From an uncultured Cyclobacteriaceae bacterium (GTDB taxonomy: Bacteria; Bacteroidota; Bacteroidia; Cytophagales; Cyclobacteriaceae): DNA of 64,000 bases. Below are positions 17,409-25,267 of this stretch, one piece after another. Location of the stretch: contig CAKZRQ010000012.1 of NCBI GenBank assembly GCA_937146645.1, forward strand, positions 430,777-494,776. The letters run 5' to 3'. Position 1 is the stretch's first letter. Each line of letters starts with the position of its first letter. Made by a program: the position numbers and the translations under genes. The notes beneath the pieces are model-generated. The model did not search any database. It was not told the origin of the DNA and worked only from the letters and a program-made list of their open reading frames with translations.

Positions 17409-20000
17409 ATGAGTAAAGAAAATAGCTTTGACAGGATAGAGGAGCTCTTTCATTTGCTCACACAAAAAACTTCCGAACAAAGGAAGGAATTTCTTAAAGA
17501 GATCAGAGATACAGATCCTGGAATTCATGATTCTCTGGTTGCTCTGCTGAAAGCAGATGATAATTCCAATCCAATTTTTGGACAAAGTCCCTCAGAGATC
17601 ATTGAAGAATGGAGTAAGGATCCTGACCTAATTGGTCAAAGAATTGGTGCTTTTGAACTGAAGGAAATCATTGGTCAGGGAGCCATGGGGTCAGTCTTCA
17701 AGGCAGAGCGTGCCGATGGTCAATTTGATCAGGTAGTTGCCATCAAACTTCTGAAATCTCAAATGCTGAATTCGAGGCATAGAGAGTTTTTCGATCGTGA
17801 ACGCCAAATTCTAGCAAAGCTCAATCATCCGGGCATAGCCAGACTTTACGACGGTGGTTTTACAGATTCAGGTAGACCCTTTTTTACCATGGAATGGGTA
17901 GAAGGAGAGTCGCTCACGGATTATTGCAATTCTCAGGAGCTAAGTATTTCAGCAAGGCTTCAACTTTTTTTAAAGGTTTGTTCGGCTGTTCAATTCGCCC
18001 ATCAATCTCTCGTTGCTCACCTGGATTTGAAGCCCCAGAATATCATCGTCGATAAGAGTGGTCATCCAAAGCTACTTGACTTTGGAGTGTCCAAACTTGT
18101 GGAAGATACCAAACTGAAAGAGGGGAGCTTTACTTTGCCCTATGCCTCTCCTGAGCAAATAAAAAAGGAAGAGCCAAACACAACTTCGGATGTTTATTCC
18201 TTAGGGGTGATTCTCCATGAGCTATTATCCAAAAAGCACCCTTTTAGGGAATTTTTTAAAGATCGGGACAAACTAAAGGATGCGGTTTTATCTGGAGGTG
18301 CTACCAGACTAGATCTTTCCTGGGAAAAAGGAAAAATTCCTTTCCCTGAAGATTTAGAACTAATTGCTCGAAATGCAATGGACACTGACATAGCCGAGCG
18401 CTATTCCTCAGTAGATGAGTTGATCAGGGATATTCAGGATTATCTGGGCGATTTCCCGGTTTCGGTCCATTCCAGAGACTGGAGCTATGTCGGGCAGAAA
18501 TACTATCGGCGAAATAGTAAAGTTTTGGCTTCTATTGGGGTGGCTGCCATGATCTTGATTTCTATGGGTATCTACTACACTGTTGAAATCACTGAACAAA
18601 GAAATATTGCTCAAGAGGAGGCCGAAAAAGCACAGAAGATCACTGAACTAATGACGGATGTGTTTATGGCGGCAGACCCAAATGTGGGAGGCGCAGATAC
18701 TATTACCGCAGTGAATCTTCTCAATGCCGGAGTACAGGATATAAGGGATAACCTTAAGGATAGTCCATTGCTATATACTGACATGCTTGGGAGGATGATT
18801 CCTATCTTCTACAATCTTGGGAGTTACGAAAAGGGACAAAGTTTAGCAGAAGAAGCTTACCAAATCAATGTGGAAGAAGGTGCTGATAATGATGCATTAA
18901 ATTTAAGCCTGACCCAAGTTGCACTTGGGTACTATTATCAGGGCGCTTTGGATACCGCAGTTCAAATTTCTCAAAGGTCGGTCGAAAACCTGATTAAGGT
19001 GGAAGGAACTAAGCCCTTAACACTAGCCCATGCTATAACCGAGCACGCTAATACAGTGTATGAATTAGATGATTATGAACTTTCAGATTCCTTATATAGG
19101 CAAGCCTATGAACTTTATTTGGAGCATTCTGAAAAGCCTAATAAAGATCTGGCCTTTACTACTCAAATGTTAGGCGCTACTGCCCGTGGCTTGGGTGATT
19201 TTGAGTTCGCCGAGGATAAGTTATTGGAATCACTAAAGATGAAAGAAGAACTTTTTGACGCTCCACATCTTGAGATCGCCTATACCTATAACTATCTGGG
19301 TAGTGTTTACATGGACATGAAAGATTATGAAAAGTCCAAGAATTACATAGAAAAGTCTCTAGATCAAAGGCAAGCCATCCTGGGAAAGTACCATGTGGAA
19401 ACGATGGCGAGTATGTCGAATTTGGGAAGGGCATATAACCGCATGGAGAAATATGAGGAAGCAATTCCTCTATATAAAGCCTGTTTGGAGGTGATTGATT
19501 CATTAATGGGTAAGGAGCACTATTACTATGCGGGAATTATCGGTAATCTAGGAAATTCTGAAACGCTTGCTGGAGAATATGACTCCGCTCGGGTTCATAT
19601 TACAGAAGCGCAGCTCCTTTACAGGCAGTTACTTCCAGAGAAGCATAGACTTCATGCCAACCCATACTTAGCTTTGGCCAAGCTTTCAGAGAAAGAAAAT
19701 AACCCTTTGGAAGCCAAAGGATTATATGAGAAAGGGTTAGCGATAAGGGAAGACACTCTTCCTGAAGGTCATTTTCAAATTGCCCAGAGCCAACAAGCAC
19801 TCGGAAAGTGCTTGATGACGCTTGGGGATTATTCTACCGCCATAGAATATTTTGAGTCGGCTCATCAATCCTTCGAAGATAATGGAGGCTTCGACCAAGA
19901 ATTACTCTCTATCAAAAAATCTCTCGTGGAGTCTTATAAGGCAGTAGAGGATAATGAAAAAGCCGATTATTACCAGTCACTCGTAAGCTCGCTGGAATAA
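17409..20000 (+). CDS. Transmembrane Ser/Thr protein kinase with C-terminal TPR repeats
   Basis: 863 residues. Kinase domain (about 78-350): glycine loop IGQGAMGSVF (89-97), VAIK lysine Lys113, catalytic loop HLDLKPQN (204-211; HLD replaces HRD, Asp206 kept), DFG at 224-226 and ASPEQ. One membrane helix lies at about 365-387 (VLASIGVAAMILISMGIYY), followed by a coiled stretch and a long TPR array (about 430-860) with repeats such as AYTYNYLGSVYMDMKDYEKSKNY. The predicted topology puts the kinase in the cytoplasm and the TPRs in the periplasm, so the TPRs may sense an envelope or extracellular signal. It is co-transcribed with the ECF sigma factor one base upstream, its probable output. Confidence 0.93.
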   Translation: MSKENSFDRIEELFHLLTQKTSEQRKEFLKEIRDTDPGIHDSLVALLKADDNSNPIFGQSPSEIIEEWSKDPDLIGQRIGAFELKEIIGQGAMGSVFKAERADGQFDQVVAIKLLKSQMLNSRHREFFDRERQILAKLNHPGIARLYDGGFTDSGRPFFTMEWVEGESLTDYCNSQELSISARLQLFLKVCSAVQFAHQSLVAHLDLKPQNIIVDKSGHPKLLDFGVSKLVEDTKLKEGSFTLPYASPEQIKKEEPNTTSDVYSLGVILHELLSKKHPFREFFKDRDKLKDAVLSGGATRLDLSWEKGKIPFPEDLELIARNAMDTDIAERYSSVDELIRDIQDYLGDFPVSVHSRDWSYVGQKYYRRNSKVLASIGVAAMILISMGIYYTVEITEQRNIAQEEAEKAQKITELMTDVFMAADPNVGGADTITAVNLLNAGVQDIRDNLKDSPLLYTDMLGRMIPIFYNLGSYEKGQSLAEEAYQINVEEGADNDALNLSLTQVALGYYYQGALDTAVQISQRSVENLIKVEGTKPLTLAHAITEHANTVYELDDYELSDSLYRQAYELYLEHSEKPNKDLAFTTQMLGATARGLGDFEFAEDKLLESLKMKEELFDAPHLEIAYTYNYLGSVYMDMKDYEKSKNYIEKSLDQRQAILGKYHVETMASMSNLGRAYNRMEKYEEAIPLYKACLEVIDSLMGKEHYYYAGIIGNLGNSETLAGEYDSARVHITEAQLLYRQLLPEKHRLHANPYLALAKLSEKENNPLEAKGLYEKGLAIREDTLPEGHFQIAQSQQALGKCLMTLGDYSTAIEYFESAHQSFEDNGGFDQELLSIKKSLVESYKAVEDNEKADYYQSLVSSLE

Positions 20001-20012
20001 CCGGCCCTGTCT

Positions 20013-21548
20013 TTAGCAATTGACCTCTTTCATTTCAATTTTTGTACAAAAGTTTTTCATAGTGGTCTCTAAGCAAACTTTAGTGGGTTTGCTGTACGTT
20101 TTATCTCCGAGGAATTTCCAACTAAACCCGTCCTGAAATTCCACTGTTACCCGAATTCCAAAGGCTCCGGCAGGAATAGTTTTTACCTTCTTCTTATTCT
20201 GTCTGATCTCCCCGCTGGATATGGTTCGGTTGTAGGTAATTCCATTCTCTATGGTCTTATAGGTAATGGTAAACCTTACATCAATTCCACATATTCCGTT
20301 CCGGTTGTTTAGAGACACCTCTCTAGCTGGATGTTTCTTTTCTGAACAAGTTTTAACATCATACTCCGTAGTATACCCAAGTTTGGCTGTCGTGTTGTCT
20401 TTCAGGTAATGAAGTTTATAGGAGATAGGAACCCCAGGATTATTTCTTGAGTAGACCGCATTTTCTCCTGTGATGATATAATTCAAATCAGCGAAGTTTT
20501 TAGCGTTTACAGCCTCAGAAGCTACAGAAGCATTACCACCTAAAGTGACCACGGTGATACTCGACTTGTTGAGAATGGACTTGTACTTTGCTTCGACCGT
20601 ACCCGAAACATTCGTTAGTCCGGTGGCATAATTCATAGCTCCCTCAAGCTCTGCATCCGTAGCAGATTCGGTAGTAGTCATTCTGAACATAATGATTCGA
20701 CCATAATTAACCGCCTGTACATACGCAGGTGGGGTATCAGCGCCAAACTTCTGTTCGATTTCTGTAAGGCTCGCATCAGGTCCAAAAACTTCACCTGGAT
20801 TGGTTGGTGCGTCCATTGTTACGGAATAGAATACCTGCTTAAATGACATCATGGCCACTCGCTCGGTTTCGGTAGATTCAAAATTAAATTGAGTCTCTAC
20901 ATCTCCTCGGGCCCATTCCACGTTGAGGCCGATATCCATACTTACTTGTCTACTGCTATATGATGTACGGGCCACATAACTTGAATTCGCGGCATTAACG
21001 TAGCCCTCTTGATAGGCATTGGCATTCCACCATTCTAGTGCATCATCGATTTGACTCTGAACTCCTGAGTTTGAAGGTTTATCAATTCGCAGGGTTCCAT
21101 TTTCGCCCATGCCCGGAAGATCTAGTCTCAAAATCATAGGACCTCGATCCACACCTGCTGGAGTAGGGAGCCCACCCAAGGTTGCCTCATCAGCGATTAC
21201 TAAGGCTCCTGGATAGATTATTCCATTGGTGGGCCTTAGAATCGCAATGTCTTCAAAATTGTTTTGCAAATTATATTTGACCGTTCTGCACTCAAGAGTT
21301 CCTCCAGGAATTGCCGTGCCATTGGTCCGATCACTAAGCTGGGTTCTTTGAGAGCCTCCAGAAATACTCTGAACATTTAGGAGTTCATTATTATCCCCAG
21401 AAAGGTTTCTCAGATAGTCAGTAATTGTTTCTGAATCTGGAGAAATTAAAATAGGCTCGTCATCCCCTCCTAAATCACAAGAGCTAACGATAATCAAGAA
21501 GGCTATTGAAAAAATTACCTTTAATCTGTTTTGAAATAATGCTTTCAT
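20013..21548 (-). CDS. Cholesterol-dependent-cytolysin-like (thiol-activated cytolysin family) lipoprotein
   Basis: 511 residues with a lipoprotein signal (LIIVSSC, Cys24). The middle aligns by eye with CDC toxins: FKQVFYSVTMDAPTNPGEVF (236-255; CDCs have FKQIFYTVSVDAPxNPxDVF), NYGRIIMFRMTTTES (281-295, the Tyr-Gly pair of CDC and CDC-like proteins), YKSILNKSSITVVTLGG (332-348) and NPGVPISYKLHYLKDNTTA (380-398). At the undecapeptide position the sequence is EFQDGFSWKFLGDKT (470-484), lacking the Cys and the Trp-Trp pair of ECTGLAWEWWR, so classical cholesterol-triggered insertion is unlikely. Several extra Cys lie near the C-terminus. It is probably a pore-forming protein held on the outer membrane. 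It is last in line after the Rossmann gene (99-base gap) and converges on the kinase gene. Confidence 0.87.
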   Translation of the reverse strand: MKALFQNRLKVIFSIAFLIIVSSCDLGGDDEPILISPDSETITDYLRNLSGDNNELLNVQSISGGSQRTQLSDRTNGTAIPGGTLECRTVKYNLQNNFEDIAILRPTNGIIYPGALVIADEATLGGLPTPAGVDRGPMILRLDLPGMGENGTLRIDKPSNSGVQSQIDDALEWWNANAYQEGYVNAANSSYVARTSYSSRQVSMDIGLNVEWARGDVETQFNFESTETERVAMMSFKQVFYSVTMDAPTNPGEVFGPDASLTEIEQKFGADTPPAYVQAVNYGRIIMFRMTTTESATDAELEGAMNYATGLTNVSGTVEAKYKSILNKSSITVVTLGGNASVASEAVNAKNFADLNYIITGENAVYSRNNPGVPISYKLHYLKDNTTAKLGYTTEYDVKTCSEKKHPAREVSLNNRNGICGIDVRFTITYKTIENGITYNRTISSGEIRQNKKKVKTIPAGAFGIRVTVEFQDGFSWKFLGDKTYSKPTKVCLETTMKNFCTKIEMKEVNC

Positions 21549-21552
21549 GGCG

Positions 21553-21579
21553 TATAGAAAATTTGGTTACATTTCTATA
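21553..21579. promoter_or_regulatory. Perfect inverted repeat just upstream of the CDC-like gene
   Basis: TATAGAAA and TTTCTATA, separated by 11 bases, lie 4 bases ahead of the CDC-like start codon. The 19-base centre spacing would suit a dimeric regulator bound on one face of DNA. It could also be chance in AT-rich sequence. Confidence 0.35.
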
Positions 21580-21647
21580 GGCGACAAAAGCTTTCAGAAG
21601 TGGTAAGGGTATTTGAAAATTTTTTTAAAAAAAATAAGAAAATAGCC

Positions 21648-22319
21648 TTAATGTGATTCTGAGGCCGTTTTTGTGATCTCTTTTCCTCCTAATATAAATC
21701 CATTATAGCCATTCATGCTAACATTCACCATGGAGTCACTGACTTCATCTAGCGTATTAAATCCTTTGGGATATAAAGCTCTTCCAAGGGGATAAAGCCA
21801 ACTTAGATATTTATAGGAGCTCAAAACGTGAAGGGATTTATCCGACATTACTTTCATCATAGCTGGCCGATAGGCATACATTTTATCAAAGCCCAGTTTT
21901 GATAAATCATTCTCCACTTTTCCCTTTACCCGAGCCCAATGAGAGCTTCCTTTTTCACTGGAATCTGTTCCTTGACCTGAGAGGTACGTGAAGGTCATTT
22001 TTGGATTTACCTCCAATAGAGTTTTTGCAAATGAAAGGGTGAGATCGTAAGTGATTTTCTCGTAGTCTTCTTTCGAAATTCCAATGGAAGAAATACCAGC
22101 ACAGAAGAAACATGCATCATAACCATTGATCCTATCCTTCACCTCAGTTAAGTCAGATAAATCAGGAATAATCAATTCTTCCAGCTTCTCATGAGAATGG
22201 CCATTTGCTCGCCTGCTTATGGCCAAGACCTTTTCAACATTAGGATTATCAAAACAACGAAGCATGACTCCTTCACCAACCATGCCTGTTGTACCTGTGA
22301 TTATTACTTTGATTGCCAT
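21648..22319 (-). CDS. NAD(P)-binding Rossmann-fold oxidoreductase (HTATIP2-like)
   Basis: 223 residues. The N-terminal GTTGMVGEGVMLRC is a TGxxGxxG NAD(P)-binding loop. Then LAISRR, CFFCAGISSIGISKEDYEKITYDLTLSFAK and YRPAMM are typical of atypical short-chain/epimerase proteins of the HTATIP2 type. The YxxxK catalytic pair is not evident, so enzymatic function is uncertain. It starts 1 base after the stop of the NYN-LOTUS gene, so they are almost certainly one transcript. A related protein is encoded at 50789-51508. Confidence 0.8.
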   Translation of the reverse strand: MAIKVIITGTTGMVGEGVMLRCFDNPNVEKVLAISRRANGHSHEKLEELIIPDLSDLTEVKDRINGYDACFFCAGISSIGISKEDYEKITYDLTLSFAKTLLEVNPKMTFTYLSGQGTDSSEKGSSHWARVKGKVENDLSKLGFDKMYAYRPAMMKVMSDKSLHVLSSYKYLSWLYPLGRALYPKGFNTLDEVSDSMVNVSMNGYNGFILGGKEITKTASESH

Positions 22320-22320
22320 C

Positions 22321-23064
22321 TTATCTTCTTTTTACCAAAGGATAATTTAATCCATTGACAACATTCTTGACTACAGAGAATTCCTCCAGACTTCTAAATA
22401 GCTCGGTAAGATTTTTAAATCCATAGGACCTAGGGTCGAAGCTAGGATCGATCTTTCTTAAGGCTGCTCCAATTTTTGATACGTGAACCTCCTCGTCCTC
22501 GTCACTAGCAATATCGTAAGCTTTCTTAATCAACTTTAAGTCAAGCTCATCACTCTCTTCTAGATGTGGAGTTGCCTCCTCATTTTCTGATTTTGCCTTC
22601 TTGGATTTTGCTTTTTCTCCATTCCCACCTGATAGGTTTTCGGCATAAGTGAATATCTCACAAGATTTTATAAATGCCTTCGGAGTAATCCTTCGCCCTA
22701 TACCCATGACAAACATACCCTCCTCACGAATTCTTTTTGCGAGCCCTGTATAATCACTATCGCTGGACACTATGCAAAAACCTTCGACACTTTTGCTATG
22801 CAAAATATCCATGGCATCAATGATCATAGAGCTATCCGTGGAGTTCTTGCCTGTGGTGTAGGAAAACTTCTGGATCGGGCTGAAAGAATGTTGGTTGATA
22901 GTTTCTTTCCAACTGTTCATCTGAGGTGTGGTCCAGTCACCATAAATTCTTCTTATCGTGGCTTTACCATATTTAGAAACCTCGGCCAGCACTTCCCGAA
23001 TAAGCTTCGCCTGCGCATTATCACCGTCGATTAATACGGCAATGTGGAATTTTTTTTCATCCAT
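22321..23064 (-). CDS. NYN-domain (LabA/DUF88) putative RNase with C-terminal OST-HTH/LOTUS domain
   Basis: 247 residues. The NYN domain (about 5-150) has AVLIDGDNA (Asp13, Asp15), KNSTDSSMIIDAMDIL and CIVSSDSDYTGLAKRIRE, the PIN-like acidic cluster that binds metal for RNA cleavage. A charged linker (SKKAKSENEEATPHLEESDE) leads to an OST-HTH/LOTUS domain (about 178-247: LKLIKKAYDIA...KIGAALRKIDPSFDPRSYGFKNLTELFRSL), which in other systems binds RNA, with a reported preference for G-rich or G-quadruplex RNA. It is probably a cytoplasmic endoribonuclease; no target is known. Genes are spaced 11 bases from the hydrolase upstream and 1 base from the Rossmann gene downstream. Confidence 0.9.
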   Translation of the reverse strand: MDEKKFHIAVLIDGDNAQAKLIREVLAEVSKYGKATIRRIYGDWTTPQMNSWKETINQHSFSPIQKFSYTTGKNSTDSSMIIDAMDILHSKSVEGFCIVSSDSDYTGLAKRIREEGMFVMGIGRRITPKAFIKSCEIFTYAENLSGGNGEKAKSKKAKSENEEATPHLEESDELDLKLIKKAYDIASDEDEEVHVSKIGAALRKIDPSFDPRSYGFKNLTELFRSLEEFSVVKNVVNGLNYPLVKRR

Positions 23065-23075
23065 GGATATGGCGA

Positions 23076-23960
23076 TTAGGATAGAGTTTCCTTGAAGAAT
23101 TTAATACTTCGATCCCAAGAGAGCTTTGCGGCAGCTTCATCATACCTGGCTGTGGTATTATTGTGGAAGCCATGATTCGTCTCTGGATAGAAAAACGCTT
23201 CATAATCAATTCCATTAGCTTTTAATGCCTCCTCATAATCAGGCCAGCCTGCATTCACACGCTTATCCAAACCTGCATATTGTAGTCTTAATGGAGCTTT
23301 GATTTTTGCCGTTTCTTCGGCACTCGGTTGACCTCCATAATAAGGCACCGAAGCTCCCAAATCTGGACATCTTACCGCCATCATATTTGAGATCCATCCT
23401 CCGAAACAGAATCCTACCACACCTACTTTTCCTGTGCAATCTGGATGATTTTTCAAGTAGTCGAAAGCAGCGATGAAGTCTTCCAGCATTTCATTTCGAT
23501 CTCGCTGTCGCTGCATGGTTCTTCCTTCATCGTCATTTCCAGGATAGCCTCCTAGAGGTGTGAGTGCATCTGGAGCGATGGAAATGAAACCATCTACTGC
23601 GGCCTGCCTCCCGGTATCTTCAATATATGGATTCAATCCTCTGTTTTCATGAACTACCACTATCCCGGGTTTCTTTCCTGAACCTTTGGGTTTGGATAGT
23701 AAGGCTTTGATTTCTCCTCCGCCTTTTGGAGAGTCATACATGATATAATCGGATTCGATTCTTTCGTCATCTGCAGCTACCGTTCGGGTGGTGACATAAT
23801 CCGGCATCATTGCGGACATAAGAGCCGCCACTGTTATTCCACCCACGGCGTAGGCAGAAAGCTTTTCTACGAAAGCCCTTCTATCCAATTTATTATGAGC
23901 ATAAGCGTCATATAGATCAAAAACTTCCTGGTCGATGTCTTCTTTTTTGAGGTGTTTCAT
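23076..23960 (-). CDS. Dienelactone hydrolase family protein
   Basis: 294 residues. An alpha/beta hydrolase of the dienelactone hydrolase type: GVVGFCFGGW holds the nucleophile Cys185, AGLDKRVNAG the acid Asp232 and ETNHGFHNN the His263. The first 60 residues form an extra N-terminal part (KLDRRAFVEKLSAYAVGGITVAALMSAMMPDY) that looks like a Tat-type or membrane-anchoring segment, as is common in Bacteroidota copies. The natural substrate is unknown. First gene of a run (hydrolase, NYN-LOTUS, Rossmann); the 203 bases upstream hold its promoter and that of the divergent Pycsar-type gene. Confidence 0.9.
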   Translation of the reverse strand: MKHLKKEDIDQEVFDLYDAYAHNKLDRRAFVEKLSAYAVGGITVAALMSAMMPDYVTTRTVAADDERIESDYIMYDSPKGGGEIKALLSKPKGSGKKPGIVVVHENRGLNPYIEDTGRQAAVDGFISIAPDALTPLGGYPGNDDEGRTMQRQRDRNEMLEDFIAAFDYLKNHPDCTGKVGVVGFCFGGWISNMMAVRCPDLGASVPYYGGQPSAEETAKIKAPLRLQYAGLDKRVNAGWPDYEEALKANGIDYEAFFYPETNHGFHNNTTARYDEAAAKLSWDRSIKFFKETLS

Positions 23961-24126
23961 ATTTGTAGTGTTTGGGAGAAGTTAGTTAAAATTTGACTGC
24001 CATTTCTTTCTTCTTAGATATGCGGAAAAATAAATAGTCCTTTGGACTCATTATTGCAAGAAGCTGCGTGAATAGGATGATAAAGATTAAAATATTGAAA
24101 ACATTCTATAAGATTAGTCTCTTGGA

Positions 24127-24134
24127 TATTTTTG
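24127..24134 (+). promoter_or_regulatory. -7 element for the Pycsar-type TM gene
   Basis: TATTTTTG matches TAnnTTTG, 29 bases before the ATG at 24164. The nearest upstream TTG is too far for a standard -33, so support is partial. Confidence 0.45.
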
Positions 24135-24163
24135 TATATTCAAGCGTTCCTTAAGTCATCGCT

Positions 24164-24733
24164 ATGTTAATGGAGGAAGTCAAAACCAAGAAAAAGAGGA
24201 AAAAGACCGCAAGGGAAAGGCAAACGCTATATCGAGTTGCTTTTAATAACAATACCCAGTTACTGAAGATCGCTGATAATAAGGCGAATATTATCATCAG
24301 TATCAATGCTTTGGTTATATCCTCTATGGTAGCACTAGTAGGGTATGGATCCTTGAATAAGGAGGTGGATATAAATAATATTTACACATTCATCCCCATG
24401 CTGTTCTTCCTACTATTTAGTTTGTCTTCTACCATCATTGCTGTGCAGGCAGCAAAGCCAAAAATCTTGGGTAAGAATCAAGCCAATGTACAGGTGAAGA
24501 GATCGGTCATATTTTTCGGTTCAGTCTCCACTTTTACAAAGGATGACTACATCAAAGAGTTCAATGAAACCTTGACCTCCAGAAGAGAAATCCAGGATCA
24601 GATGTCTACCTCTTTGTATTATCAAAGTATGGTTCTAAACCAGAAGTATAAACTTTTAAGAAGAGCCTATCAGTTATTCAGCCTTGGTTTGATAATTGGT
24701 GTTGGGGCTTTTTTGATAACGCTCCTGGCTTAA
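24164..24733 (+). CDS. Pycsar-effector-like TM protein (DUF5706/PycTM family), orphan
   Basis: 189 residues. LLKIADNKANIIISINALVISSMVALVGYG (about 36-65) is the characteristic opening of the DUF5706/PycTM family, in which the D-x-KAN motif runs straight into the first membrane helix. A second helix (IPMLFFLLFSLSSTIIAVQAA, about 77-97) follows closely, then a soluble loop with NETLTSRREIQDQMSTSLYYQS and a last helix (LGLIIGVGAFLITLLA). PycTM proteins are the membrane-disrupting effectors of cyclic-pyrimidine (Pycsar) antiphage systems. No uridylate or cytidylate cyclase is present in this window, so this is an orphan or has a housekeeping role. Its last bases overlap the convergent I42 inhibitor gene (stop codons interlock at 24730-24733). 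Confidence 0.8.
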   Translation: MLMEEVKTKKKRKKTARERQTLYRVAFNNNTQLLKIADNKANIIISINALVISSMVALVGYGSLNKEVDINNIYTFIPMLFFLLFSLSSTIIAVQAAKPKILGKNQANVQVKRSVIFFGSVSTFTKDDYIKEFNETLTSRREIQDQMSTSLYYQSMVLNQKYKLLRRAYQLFSLGLIIGVGAFLITLLA

Positions 24734-25125
24734 TTCTGCCGAATATTAATGGTGTAAATTCTTTTTTGGCTAGCGTCTGAAGTTCTTGATTTTTTGAATT
24801 CTAAAATGACAGTTTCCTGTCCTGTCTTTATCGCTTCAAAATCCCAAAGCTCAATTCCAGCTTCGTCACCTGTTCGAGTTTGAGTAACTTCTTGAATAAA
24901 GCCCACTGAATCGACAAGAGTAACCTCTGATTTATTAGTCCAGTACCATTTCTTTCCAGAAGTAGGTTGAGAGGGTAACTCGATATAAAACTTTTCTCCC
25001 TCCTGGGTTTCAATCGTCTCTAATCTCGGGTTTTGTGGTGAACAGGCAGATACCAAAAGGGCAATTGAGGCAATAAATATCCCAATACTTGTAATTAATT
25101 GTTTGGTATGGTTAACAATATTCAT
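24730..25125 (-). CDS. Chagasin-type (I42) cysteine-protease inhibitor lipoprotein
   Basis: 131 residues. The lipoprotein signal ends ALLVSAC, with Cys near residue 28. The three I42 loops are visible: LPSQPTSGKKWYW (NPTTGY-like loop), GDEAGIELWDFEAIKTGQETVILEFKKSR (the GxxG-W-F segment, with SR in place of the usual RPW end). Family members block papain-like (C1) proteases by inserting these loops into the active-site cleft. As an envelope lipoprotein it may protect the cell from its own or foreign proteases. The third loop is less canonical than usual, so affinity cannot be judged. Confidence 0.82.
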   Translation of the reverse strand: MNIVNHTKQLITSIGIFIASIALLVSACSPQNPRLETIETQEGEKFYIELPSQPTSGKKWYWTNKSEVTLVDSVGFIQEVTQTRTGDEAGIELWDFEAIKTGQETVILEFKKSRTSDASQKRIYTINIRQN

Positions 25126-25267
25126 GGTTCAGAAAAATCCCTACCTTAAGGTAGTTGGTTTTGACCATTTTCACTAATGCCGTTGCCTCACATGCATCAA
25201 AAGAATTATGGCTTTTTCTGATAGAATACACCAAAAGTCATTTGACCTTTCGAATATTCTAGGCGGA

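Noticed and set aside
24000..25130. A full Pycsar defence locus
   Set aside because: Only the TM protein is present. Neighbours on both sides are a hydrolase and a protease inhibitor, with no cyclase.
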